From CAKAHY01 sp963522175 (GTDB lineage: Bacteria > Bacillota > Clostridia > Lachnospirales > Lachnospiraceae), in contig CAUQXC010000009.1 of the NCBI GenBank assembly GCA_963522175.1, forward strand, positions 4,113 through 68,112: a DNA stretch of 64,000 nucleotides. Reading direction: 5' to 3'. The notes under the pieces are model-generated. The model was not told the origin of the DNA. It saw nothing but the letters and a program-made list of their open reading frames with translations, and searched no databases. The position numbers and the translations under genes are program-made. Below are positions 44,263 through 51,687 of the stretch, in pieces. Each line of letters starts with the position of its first letter. Positions within the stretch are counted from its first letter, which is position 1.

Positions 44263-45201
44263 TTGGAAAGAAAAATTGATGTTATAATACCCACATACAG
44301 ACCGGACGACAAGTTTTTTAAGCTTGTGGACATGCTTCTAAAGCAAAGTCTTAAGCCGGGAAAGATTATAGTAGTAAATACGGATGAAGATATCTGGAGA
44401 AAATCCGATGCGGATGAGAGACTTCAAAAAATTTTGGGGGATGAAAAGGATATTTTTGTTCTTAAGCACATAAAAAAAGAAGAGTTCAATCACGGGAAAA
44501 CAAGAAATATAGGTGTAGCTTTGTCCGAGGCGGAGTATTTTGTATGCATGACTATGGATGCGGTTCCTAAAAACACCCTGCTTTTGGAAAAATTTGTAAA
44601 AAATATGAGCGAAGAGGTAAAGCTTTGCTATGCAAGGCAGCTTCCCAACGAGGATGCCGATATGCTTGAAAAGTTCACGAGAAGCTTTAATTATCCCGAT
44701 AAAGATATATTAAAGTCGGAGGCGGACAGGGAGCTCTACGGTATAAAAATATATTTTTGCTCAAATGTCTGTGCCTGCTACGACAGAAAAAGCTTTGATG
44801 AAACGGGCGGCTTTAAGGAGGATGTAATACTCAACGAGGATATGATTTATGCTCATGATTTGCTCAAAAAAGGCAAAAAGCTTAAATATGTTTCGGAGGC
44901 GGAGGTTTTACACTCGCATTCCTATACGGGTTTGCAGCAGCTAAAAAGAAATTTTGATATAGGTGTATCTCAAAAAAAAGACGCAAAGATTTTTGAGGGC
45001 TTAAAAAGCGAGTCCGAGGGTATAAGAATGGTCAAGCTTTGTATAAAATATCTGAAAGACAATAAAAAGACATATCTTATACCAAAGCTTATTTACATGA
45101 GTGCCTGTAAATTCATCGGCTTCAGGCTGGGGAAGATGTATGACTATCTGCCGAAATCCGCAGTAAAAGCCTTGAGTCTTAATAAGGCATATTGGAGGTA
45201 G
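44263..45201 (+). CDS. GT2 glycosyltransferase
   Basis: The 312-residue GT-A enzyme starts from TTG 44263 with GGGAG upstream. It has VIIPTYRPDDKFFKLVDMLL, NHGKTRNIGV, and FVCMTMDAVPKNTLL, where M-D-A-V takes the DxD-like position. The pattern is of rhamnosyltransferases. It lies 14 bp after the flippase gene. It is likely to act on the second glycan, but the donor is unknown. Confidence 0.8.
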   Translation: MERKIDVIIPTYRPDDKFFKLVDMLLKQSLKPGKIIVVNTDEDIWRKSDADERLQKILGDEKDIFVLKHIKKEEFNHGKTRNIGVALSEAEYFVCMTMDAVPKNTLLLEKFVKNMSEEVKLCYARQLPNEDADMLEKFTRSFNYPDKDILKSEADRELYGIKIYFCSNVCACYDRKSFDETGGFKEDVILNEDMIYAHDLLKKGKKLKYVSEAEVLHSHSYTGLQQLKRNFDIGVSQKKDAKIFEGLKSESEGIRMVKLCIKYLKDNKKTYLIPKLIYMSACKFIGFRLGKMYDYLPKSAVKALSLNKAYWR

Positions 45202-45204
45202 GAA

Positions 45205-45903
45205 GTGTCAAAAATTTTACTTATAATACCGGCGTTCAATGAGGAAGAAAACATAGTGAGTGTTGTTGAAGAAATCAAGTCTTATGCGGATTTGGATTAT
45301 GTGATAATAAATGACGGCTCGGCAGACAACACCGCAAAGCTTTGCAGGGAAAAAGGCTACAATATCGTTAATCTGTATGTAAACCTCGGACTTGCGGGAG
45401 CTTTTCAGACCGGAGCCATGTATGCATACGAAAAGGGCTATGACTATGCGGTTCAGTTTGACGGGGACGGTCAGCATAAACCTGAATATATAGAAAAGAT
45501 GCACAAAAAAATGCAGGAAGGTTTCAATATTGTCATAGCTTCAAGGTTTGTGGATATAAAAAAACCTTTCAGTGCAAGGATGTTCGGAAGTAACCTTATA
45601 AGCTTTGCGATTTGGTGCATGACGGGTGCCAAAATAAAGGATCCGACTTCAGGCATGAGAATGTATGACAGAAAGCTGATAGAAGAGTTTGCCTTTAATA
45701 TAAACTACCCTCCGGAGCCGGATACGGTCTCTTATTTGTTAAAGCAGGGAGCAAAGGTAGCGGAAATTCCCTGTACTATGAATGAAAGAAAGGCGGGAGT
45801 AAGCTACCTTACCCCTTTTAATGCCTGTAAATACATGCTTAGAATATTGACTTCGATTTTATTTATTCAAAATTTCAGAAAAAGGGATAAAAAATATTTT
45901 TAG
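45205..45903 (+). CDS. GT2 glycosyltransferase of the DPM1-like type
   Basis: The 232-residue GT-A enzyme starts from GTG 45205 after AGGAAG. It has LLIIPAFNEEENIVSVVEEI, INDGSADNT, LGLAGAFQTGAMYA, the metal motif FDGDGQH, and DPTSGMRMY. This is the family of polyprenyl-phosphate sugar synthases and their relatives. The next gene encodes a DUF2304 membrane protein, a pairing often seen, so they likely act together at the membrane. It could make an undecaprenyl-phosphate-linked monosaccharide donor. Confidence 0.87.
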   Translation: MSKILLIIPAFNEEENIVSVVEEIKSYADLDYVIINDGSADNTAKLCREKGYNIVNLYVNLGLAGAFQTGAMYAYEKGYDYAVQFDGDGQHKPEYIEKMHKKMQEGFNIVIASRFVDIKKPFSARMFGSNLISFAIWCMTGAKIKDPTSGMRMYDRKLIEEFAFNINYPPEPDTVSYLLKQGAKVAEIPCTMNERKAGVSYLTPFNACKYMLRILTSILFIQNFRKRDKKYF

Positions 45904-45911
45904 GTGAGAAT

Positions 45912-46250
45912 ATGAGTTTAACATTAAGAATTATGCTTATAGCGGCGGCTTTGATAGCGAATGTCAGTGTTATCAGAAGAATAAGAAAAGCCAAGCTTAA
46001 AATAGATGATGCGGTATTTTGGGTAATATTTTCTCTTATCATCCTGCTCATAGCCGTGTATCCGCGAATAATTTATTTTTTGTCGGATATAAGCGGGGTA
46101 CGCTCTCCCGCAAATTTATTGTACTTATTGATTATTTCCGTTTTATTGGTTAAAATATTTTCAATGAGCATAAAAATATCGACCTTGGAGGACAAATTTA
46201 AAAGTCTTGTTCAAAAGCTGTCCTTGGAGGAAGAAGATAAGAAAAAGTAG
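45912..46250 (+). CDS. DUF2304 membrane protein
   Basis: The 112-residue protein has three hydrophobic segments (about 4-18, 35-55 and 67-88) and a short charged coil at the C-terminus (SMSIKISTLEDKF and onward). The length and layout match DUF2304, known as the partner of a DPM1-like GT2. It starts eight bases after that GT2 gene with AGGTGAG upstream. The molecular role is not known. The grdX gene follows after only eight bases, so the operon might extend into the reductase cluster. Confidence 0.8.
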   Translation: MSLTLRIMLIAAALIANVSVIRRIRKAKLKIDDAVFWVIFSLIILLIAVYPRIIYFLSDISGVRSPANLLYLLIISVLLVKIFSMSIKISTLEDKFKSLVQKLSLEEEDKKK

Positions 46251-46258
46251 GGAGAATT

Positions 46259-46645
46259 ATGTTTGAATTAAGAAAAGCCATATTGGTAACAAATAATGAC
46301 AGAGTTTACGATAAATATAAAGATAAGCTTAGCTGCGTGTATACCGAAAGCTATGAAGACACACTGATAAAAGTAAGAGACTATGTTTATAACAGACACA
46401 AGCTGCTTACCCATCCTCAGGCTTCAAGCCTTAAACCGAATCAGACACCTTATCGTTCCGTGGTGGTATATCCGGCTTACGAAGATAATACTCAGGATAT
46501 ACTTCTTATAGAAAAATGCATAGAGGTGTTTAACAGTTGGCAGAGTATCGCAAAGACACCTTCGGATTACAAGGAGAATGTAAGAGAGGATTTTAAGACG
46601 ATAGATTTATCTGTAATAGACAATATAATGGACAGGATAATATAA
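46259..46645 (+). CDS. grdX: GrdX family protein
   Basis: The 128-residue product resembles GrdX, a small protein of unknown function that is encoded with glycine, sarcosine and betaine reductases. Recognition rests on ILVTNNDRVYDKYK, the EDTLIKVRDYV region, HKLLTHPQASSLKPNQTPYRSVVV and the predicted alpha/beta fold. AGGGAG precedes ATG 46259. It lies ahead of the TetR-family gene and the component B genes, which supports the call. No enzymatic motif is seen; it could be regulatory or an accessory. Confidence 0.78.
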   Translation: MFELRKAILVTNNDRVYDKYKDKLSCVYTESYEDTLIKVRDYVYNRHKLLTHPQASSLKPNQTPYRSVVVYPAYEDNTQDILLIEKCIEVFNSWQSIAKTPSDYKENVREDFKTIDLSVIDNIMDRII

Positions 46646-46657
46646 AGCGAGATATAA

Positions 46658-47368
46658 ATGGAATATTTTAAAGGTTTGAGCAGAAAAGAATACATTTTAA
46701 AAACTGCGGAAATGATAAAAAGAGACGGGATAGAGAATTTATCAATACGAAAGATAGCAAAGGAACTGGGATGTTCGTCGGCAAGCCTGTACAGATACTT
46801 TTCAGGCTTGGACGAGCTTGTTTATTATGCGGAGCTGGGACAGCTGAAGGCTTATATACAATCGCTCAATAAGGCAAGTCTTGTTTGGGAAAACGTTTGG
46901 GACAAATACGTGGGAGTATGGTATTGCTATTCGATGGAAGCGTTCAGAAAGCCTATCTCCTATAATCTTTTATTCTTGGCAAGAAAGGATATAGAGTTGA
47001 AGACGGCTATAGGAGAGTTTTATGATATGTTTCCGGAAGAAATTCAAACATCTTCACCCGTGTTTCAGACTATGCTGAGAAACCCCGATTTTTTGGGGAG
47101 AGACTATGAGGTATGCAAGGTATGTGTAAAAGCGGGTGCGATAAGCGAGGAAAGAGCTGTAATTTTGAATCGCATGGTGTGCTTTTTATATATGGGATAT
47201 TTTAAAAATCTTATGGATAAAAGTATCAAAGAAGAGAATCTGAACTCTTATGTCTGGAAATTTGTCGAAGATGTTGAAAGAATAGTATTTCACCTTGCGG
47301 ACGACTTGCAAGGCTACAAAAGTTATAGAGAAGTTGTAAAAAGAAAAATAAAGTGGCAAAAGGCTTAA
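46658..47368 (+). CDS. TetR/AcrR-family transcriptional regulator
   Basis: The 236-residue protein has an N-terminal TetR helix-turn-helix: ILKTAEMIKRDGIENLSIRK (about 13-32) then IAKELGCSSASLYRYFSGLDELV. The C-terminal ligand domain is helical and rich in Tyr, Trp and Cys residues. It lies 12 bp after grdX and directly ahead of the grd control region with two related palindromes, so it is the prime candidate to regulate grdE, grdB and the transporter gene. The effector is unknown; substrate or a related amine is likely. Confidence 0.86.
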   Translation: MEYFKGLSRKEYILKTAEMIKRDGIENLSIRKIAKELGCSSASLYRYFSGLDELVYYAELGQLKAYIQSLNKASLVWENVWDKYVGVWYCYSMEAFRKPISYNLLFLARKDIELKTAIGEFYDMFPEEIQTSSPVFQTMLRNPDFLGRDYEVCKVCVKAGAISEERAVILNRMVCFLYMGYFKNLMDKSIKEENLNSYVWKFVEDVERIVFHLADDLQGYKSYREVVKRKIKWQKA

Positions 47369-47405
47369 AAACGGATTTTAAAATTTCCGCTTGCAAGCCT
47401 TTTTT
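47358..47405 (+). terminator. intrinsic terminator after the TetR gene
   Basis: AAAAGGCTT (47358-47366) pairs with AAGCCTTTT (47395-47403), with an inner GGA/TCC stem, followed by a T-run to 47405. The stem includes the stop codon of the TetR gene. Confidence 0.7.
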
Positions 47406-47438
47406 AGTATTCATTTATAGATTTACTGAATATATAGA

Positions 47439-47466
47439 TTGACATATTTTATTTATCTATTATGGC
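47439..47466 (+). promoter_or_regulatory. possible upstream promoter in the grd control region
   Basis: TTGACA (47439-47444) is a perfect -35. TATGGC (47461-47466) with 16-bp spacing is a weak -10. A transcript from here would end at the 47548-47580 hairpin. Confidence 0.3.
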
Positions 47467-47512
47467 ATAAGTTTACAAAAAACTTCCAAACAGACATGAA
47501 TAACTTGTATAT

Positions 47513-47526
47513 GTTATCGTGATAAC
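47513..47526 (+). promoter_or_regulatory. palindromic operator-like site 1
   Basis: GTTATCGTGATAAC is a perfect inverted repeat with a GT centre. It is 12 of 14 bases identical to the site at 47680, and is a candidate binding site for the TetR protein. Confidence 0.5.
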
Positions 47527-47535
47527 CTGTCTAAA

Positions 47536-47612
47536 AAAACTTGAATTATGCAAGCTTAATAAAAATAGCTTTGCATTTTTGTGAAAAAATAAAACAAAGA
47601 AAAACTTGAATT
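47536..47612 (+). repeat. two copies of AAAACTTGAATT 65 bp apart
   Basis: Copies are at 47536-47547 and 47601-47612. The second contains the -35 box of the grdE promoter. The first has no clear -10 at the right spacing, so it may be a decoy, a second regulator site or a duplicated promoter. Confidence 0.5.
47548..47580 (+). terminator. hairpin terminator within the grd control region
   Basis: ATGCAA (47548-47553) pairs with TTGCAT (47571-47576) and GCT pairs with AGC inside, with a single bulged T. Four more T residues follow. Confidence 0.55.
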
Positions 47613-47634
47613 TAAAGGTTCAATTATATATAAT
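47606..47634 (+). promoter_or_regulatory. promoter of grdE
   Basis: TTGAAT (47606-47611) and TATAAT (47629-47634) are exactly 17 bp apart. The start would be near 47641, about 70 bases before the grdE ATG. Confidence 0.65.
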
Positions 47635-47640
47635 GTCGAA

Positions 47641-47668
47641 AAGAGGAAGTTTAAACAACTTCTTTTTT
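47641..47668 (+). promoter_or_regulatory. 5'-end hairpin of the grdE transcript
   Basis: GAAGTT pairs with AACTTC around a five-base loop, and flanking A/G-T pairs lengthen the stem to about 11 pairs. The T-run is part of the stem. It could stabilise the 5' end or act as an attenuator. Confidence 0.45.
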
Positions 47669-47679
47669 CAGAAACAAAA

Positions 47680-47693
47680 GTTATCGCGATTAC
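47680..47693 (+). promoter_or_regulatory. operator-like site 2 next to the grdE ribosome site
   Basis: GTTATCGCGATTAC matches site 1 except for two bases and directly precedes AAAGGAGG. Binding here would block elongation or translation of grdE. Confidence 0.45.
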
Positions 47694-47709
47694 AAAGGAG
47701 GACTATGAT

Positions 47710-48999
47710 ATGAAATTGGAGCTGGGAAAAATCAAGATTGATGATATCCAATTTTCAGAAAGAACTTATGTAGAAAACCACGTTCTTTATGTAAATAAGG
47801 ACGAGGTTGAGAAGTTAGTTTTGGAGGATGATAAGCTGGTTTCTTGTAAGCTTGATATCGCAAGACCGGGTGAGAGTACCCGTATAACTCCGGTAAAGGA
47901 TGTTATTGAGCCGCGTGTAAAGGTTAGCGGAGGCGGAGAGATATTCCCGGGAGTTACAGGAAAGGTATCTCCGGCTGTAGGTGAAGGAAGAACACACGCT
48001 TTGGACGGTTGTTGTGTTGTTACGGTAGGAAGAATCGTAGGCTTCCAGGAAGGTGTAATAGATATGAGCGGTGTAGCTGCAGACTATTGCCCATTCTCAA
48101 AGACCGTAAACCTTTGTGTGGTTATCGAGCCTAAGGAAGGTATCGAAACTCACGCTTATGAAAAGGCAGGACGTTTGGCGGGATTAAAGGTTGCTACATA
48201 TCTCGGTGAAGCGGCCAGAAATCTTGAACCTGATGTTCTTGAAGTATATGAGACAAAGCCTTTATTTGAGCAGGCGGCAATGTACCCGGATCTTCCTAAA
48301 GTAGGTTATGTACACATGTTACAGTCACAGGGACTCTTACATGATACATACTATTATGGAGTAGATGCAAAACAGATGGTTCCTACCTTTATGTATCCTA
48401 CCGAAATAATGGACGGAGCGATAGTATCGGGTAACTGTGTGGCACCTTGCGATAAGGTTACCACTTTCCATCACTTCCATAACCCTGTTATAGAAGACTG
48501 CTACAAGCATCACGGTAAGGACATTAACTTCATGGGAGTTATCCTTACTAATGAAAACGTATTCCTTGCAGATAAGGAAAGACATTCGGATATGGTTGCC
48601 AAACTGGCGGAGTATATGGGACTTGACGGAGTTCTTATAACAGAAGAAGGCTACGGTAACCCTGACACGGATCTTATGATGAACTGTAAGAAGGTTGAGA
48701 GAAAGGGCGTTAAGGTAGTTCTTATTACAGACGAGTTCCCGGGAAAAGACGGTAAGTCACAGTCACTCGCGGATGTATGTGAGGAAGCTACAGCACTTGC
48801 TTCTTGCGGACAGGGAAATATGACTTTACAATTCCCGGTTATGAATAAGGTAATCGGTACTATGGACTACATTGAGAATCAGATAGGTGGTTGGGCAGGT
48901 TGTGTAAATCCTGACGGTTCATTTGAGGCTGAGATTCAGATCATCATAGCTTCAACTATAGCAAACGGATACAATCGTCTGGCAGCCAGAGGTTATTAA
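47710..48999 (+). CDS. glycine/sarcosine/betaine reductase component B, alpha-beta proprotein (GrdE-like)
   Basis: The 429-residue product is the GrdE/GrdG/GrdI type subunit of substrate-specific component B. In the family, the precursor is cleaved to give a pyruvoyl-like or other carbonyl group from Cys that binds the substrate amine. A candidate site is Asn242-Cys243 within VSGNCVAPCDK. Another cysteine-rich segment is DGCCVVTVGR near residue 100. AAAGGAGG and ATG 47710 are clear. It precedes the selenoprotein GrdB-like gene by 14 bp. Whether it serves glycine, sarcosine or betaine cannot be set from this sequence alone. Confidence 0.88.
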   Translation: MKLELGKIKIDDIQFSERTYVENHVLYVNKDEVEKLVLEDDKLVSCKLDIARPGESTRITPVKDVIEPRVKVSGGGEIFPGVTGKVSPAVGEGRTHALDGCCVVTVGRIVGFQEGVIDMSGVAADYCPFSKTVNLCVVIEPKEGIETHAYEKAGRLAGLKVATYLGEAARNLEPDVLEVYETKPLFEQAAMYPDLPKVGYVHMLQSQGLLHDTYYYGVDAKQMVPTFMYPTEIMDGAIVSGNCVAPCDKVTTFHHFHNPVIEDCYKHHGKDINFMGVILTNENVFLADKERHSDMVAKLAEYMGLDGVLITEEGYGNPDTDLMMNCKKVERKGVKVVLITDEFPGKDGKSQSLADVCEEATALASCGQGNMTLQFPVMNKVIGTMDYIENQIGGWAGCVNPDGSFEAEIQIIIASTIANGYNRLAARGY

Positions 49000-49013
49000 G
49001 AAGGGGGATTATA

Positions 49014-50333
49014 ATGGCTAAGTATAGAATAGTACATTATTTGAATCAATTTTTTGCCGGAGTAGGCGGAGAAGATAAGGCAGATCATAAGCCGGAGATA
49101 AGAGAAGAAGTTATAGGACCGGGAGTAGCTATTAAAGCTAACTTAAGTGACGATTTTGAGATTGTTGCAACGGCTATTTGCGGAGACAACTACTATGGTC
49201 AGAATTTAGCTGAGGCAACAGATGCTCTTATCGAAATGATTAAGAAGTACAATCCGGATGTTTTTGTTGCAGGACCGGCATTTAACGCAGGTCGTTACGG
49301 AGTTGCTTGCGGAACCATTGCAAAAGCGGTTGAGGAGAGACTCGGAATACCTGTTATTACAGCGGCATACGCTGAAAACCCGGGAGTTGATATGTTCCGT
49401 AAGGACTTAATTATAGTTAAGACCGGAGATTCCGCAGCAAGTATGAAGAATGTGGTAAAGAACTTGTGTCCTTTAATAGAGAAGCTTGCAAAGCATGAGG
49501 AAATTTTAGGGCCGGATGTTGAAGGCTACCATGAGAGAGGTATAAGAGTTAACTACTTCGCTGAAGAAAGAGGCTCTGCAAGAGCTATCAAGATGCTTGT
49601 TAAGAAGCTTAAGGGAGAAGAGTTCCAAACGGATCTTACTATGCCTAAGTTTGACAGGGTTGCACCTGCAAATCCTATAGGCGACATAAAGAAGGCAAAG
49701 ATAGCTATAGTTACATCGGGAGGTATAGTTCCTACCGGTAACCCTGACCATATCGAGTCAAGTAACGCTACAAAGTACGGTGCGTACAGCATAGAGGGAA
49801 TGCAGGAGCTTTCTCCTAAGGACTTTACCACTATACACGGCGGATATGACAGACAGTTTGTTATGGAAAATCCTAACCTTGTTGTTCCATTGGATGTACT
49901 CAGAGAGCTTGAGAAGGAAGGCGAGTTCGGAGAACTCTATAATACCTTCTTTACAACAACCGGTACCGGTACAGCTACAGGTTCAGCAGCTAAATTCGGT
50001 GATGCTATAGGAAAGATTCTTATAGATGAGCACGTTGACGGCGTTATACTCGTAAGTACATGAGGTACCTGTACACGTTGCGGTGCAACGATGGTAAAAG
50101 GTATAGAGAAGTACGGTATTCCGGTAGTTCACATGGCTACTGTAGTTCCTATTTCGTTGACAATAGGCGCAAACAGAATTATCCCGGGTGTAGGTATACC
50201 TTATCCTGTAGGAGATCCTACACAAGGTGAGGTTGATTCCAAGAAAATACGTATGCGTATGGTGAAGAGAGCACTCAAAACTTTGCAGACAGCTGTTACG
50301 GATCAAACTGTATTCGAGAAGGATGATTTCTAA
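49014..50333 (+). CDS. selenocysteine-containing component B gamma subunit (GrdB-like)
   Basis: The reading frame runs through an in-frame TGA at 50061-50063, decoded as selenocysteine 350, giving a 439-residue protein. The flanking sequence STUGTCTRCGATMVKGIEKY is the GrdB/GrdF/GrdH active site, with a UxxC redox motif. The downstream part (from 50064) stays in frame and ends at TAA 50331-50333. A hairpin just after the TGA fits a bacterial SECIS element. With GrdE it forms the component that binds the substrate and passes a carboxymethyl group to component A. AAGGGGG precedes ATG 49014. Confidence 0.93.
50061..50090 (+). promoter_or_regulatory. candidate bacterial SECIS element with its UGA
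   Basis: UGA is at 50061-50063. CGTTGC (50076-50081) pairs perfectly with GCAACG (50085-50090) around a GGU loop, placing the loop about 20 bases after UGA, in the range expected for SelB binding. Confidence 0.75.
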
Positions 50334-50357
50334 AAAACCAAATAAGGGGAAGTAAAG

Positions 50358-51497
50358 ATGGATAAAGACGGTAATACTTTGAATTTTAAAAGAGCGTTGA
50401 TCCTTGCGGGCGCGATTATTGCCTTTACTATAGGCTCAGGCTTCGCTACAGGTCAGGAGATAGTACAATATTACACTGCATACGGTGCACAGAATATACT
50501 TGTATTACTTGTGTTTGCAGTAGCATTTCTTTACTACAATTTCAACTTTGCCAAGGCCGGAGCTGAACAGAAGTTTGAAAAAGGCAATGATATTTATAAG
50601 TTCTATTGCGGTAAGTACATAGGTACATTCTGCGATTACTACTCAACCATATTCTGTTATATGTCATTTTGGGTAATGGTCGGAGGAGCCGCATCTACCA
50701 TAAGGCAACAGTATAATATGCCTTTATGGGTAGGAGCCGTAATTTTAACGGTAATAACTATTGCAACGGTTATAGGAGGATTAAATTCTCTTGTTGATGC
50801 TATAGGTATAGTAGGTCCTATCATAGTTGTTCTTTGTATATTCATAGGTCTTGTAACCTGTGTAAGAGACGCTAAAAGTATAGGAGACGGACTTAATACC
50901 ATAGCAACCGGAAGCTATGTAGGCTCGGATGCCGCAAATACGATAAAAAATGCAGGTGCGAATTGGCTGATTTCAGGTTTATCCTATGCCGGCTTTGTAT
51001 TATTGTGGTTTGCCAGCTTTACTTCAGCTCTCGGTGCAAAGAACACTAAGAAGGACTTGAATTATGGAATATGGGGCGGAACTATAGCTGTTTGTGTTGC
51101 TATATTACTTGTTTCTTTCGCTCAGATTGCCAATATAAATACCGAAGATAAGGGTATTTATTTGTGGAATGCGGATATACCTAATCTCATACTTGCTATG
51201 AAAATCTGGAAGCCGTTTTCAACCATATTCTCAATAGTGGTATTCGCGGGAATTTATACTACTGCAGTTCCTTTACTTTATAATCCTGTTGTAAGATTTT
51301 CAAAGGAAGGAACCAATAATTTCAAGATACTTACAGTAGCACTTGGAGTATTGGGCTTGATAGTAGGTTTATTCCTACCGTTCAAGGTTTTGGTTAATTA
51401 TATATATGTTTTAAATGGATATGTAGGAGCAGTATTAATATTATTTATGCTGTGGAAAAATTTCTCTGACATTTTCTTGAAGAAGAAAAAGTCATAA
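50358..51497 (+). CDS. LeuT-fold transporter (YkvI-like)
   Basis: The 379-residue protein has about ten or eleven membrane helices. The early GAIIAFTIGSGFATGQEIVQYYTAYG segment, with an unwound GSGFATG site, is typical of the YkvI-like branch of the amino acid transporter superfamily. It starts 24 bp after the grdB-like stop with GGGGAAG upstream, so it is cotranscribed. The context suggests uptake of the reductase substrate, for instance sarcosine, betaine or glycine. The BCCT-type signature of many betaine transporters is not seen. Confidence 0.82.
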   Translation: MDKDGNTLNFKRALILAGAIIAFTIGSGFATGQEIVQYYTAYGAQNILVLLVFAVAFLYYNFNFAKAGAEQKFEKGNDIYKFYCGKYIGTFCDYYSTIFCYMSFWVMVGGAASTIRQQYNMPLWVGAVILTVITIATVIGGLNSLVDAIGIVGPIIVVLCIFIGLVTCVRDAKSIGDGLNTIATGSYVGSDAANTIKNAGANWLISGLSYAGFVLLWFASFTSALGAKNTKKDLNYGIWGGTIAVCVAILLVSFAQIANINTEDKGIYLWNADIPNLILAMKIWKPFSTIFSIVVFAGIYTTAVPLLYNPVVRFSKEGTNNFKILTVALGVLGLIVGLFLPFKVLVNYIYVLNGYVGAVLILFMLWKNFSDIFLKKKKS

Positions 51498-51514
51498 ATA
51501 AAATATTACCCCCG

Positions 51515-51558
51515 AGTCGCCTTCAACAGTTTAGGGAGCTGTTGAAGGTGACTTTTTT
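51515..51558 (+). terminator. strong intrinsic terminator after the grd operon
   Basis: AGTCGCCTTCAACAG (51515-51529) pairs with CTGTTGAAGGTGACT (51539-51553) with one G-T pair, and five further T residues follow. Confidence 0.9.
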
Positions 51559-51598
51559 GTTTTAGATATATATAAAAACTATATCAAGAGATATTTTT

Positions 51599-51627
51599 TT
51601 GATATTTTAAAAGGATTTCTATATATG
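51599..51627 (+). promoter_or_regulatory. promoter of the MetE-core gene
   Basis: TTGATA (51599-51604) and TATATG (51622-51627) are 17 bp apart, about 60 bases before the ATG. Moderate match in an AT-rich region. Confidence 0.4.
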
Positions 51628-51687
51628 ATATACTTCCGAACATAACAAAAATGATTTTGATTTATACAGAAAGAAGAGGAAAATAAA

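Larger units (their letters stand above)
47369..47709 (+). promoter_or_regulatory. 341-bp control region of the grdE operon
   Basis: The gap has no gene but much structure. In order: the tail of the TetR-gene terminator; a TTGACA box at 47439; a perfect palindrome at 47513; the first AAAACTTGAATT copy at 47536; a terminator-like hairpin at 47548-47580; the second AAAACTTGAATT copy at 47601, which holds the -35 of a good promoter (47606-47634); an mRNA 5'-end hairpin with a T-run at 47641-47668; a second palindrome-like site at 47680; and AAAGGAGG before grdE. No glycine riboswitch was recognised. Confidence 0.6.

Noticed and set aside
47369..47709. Glycine riboswitch ahead of grdE
   Set aside because: I could not find the conserved tandem aptamer core; the region is explained better by palindromes and hairpins. 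An Rfam scan would settle this.
50061..50063. TGA as a true stop splitting GrdB into two genes
   Set aside because: The frame continues with the conserved Sec active site and a downstream hairpin; the second part has no ribosome site.
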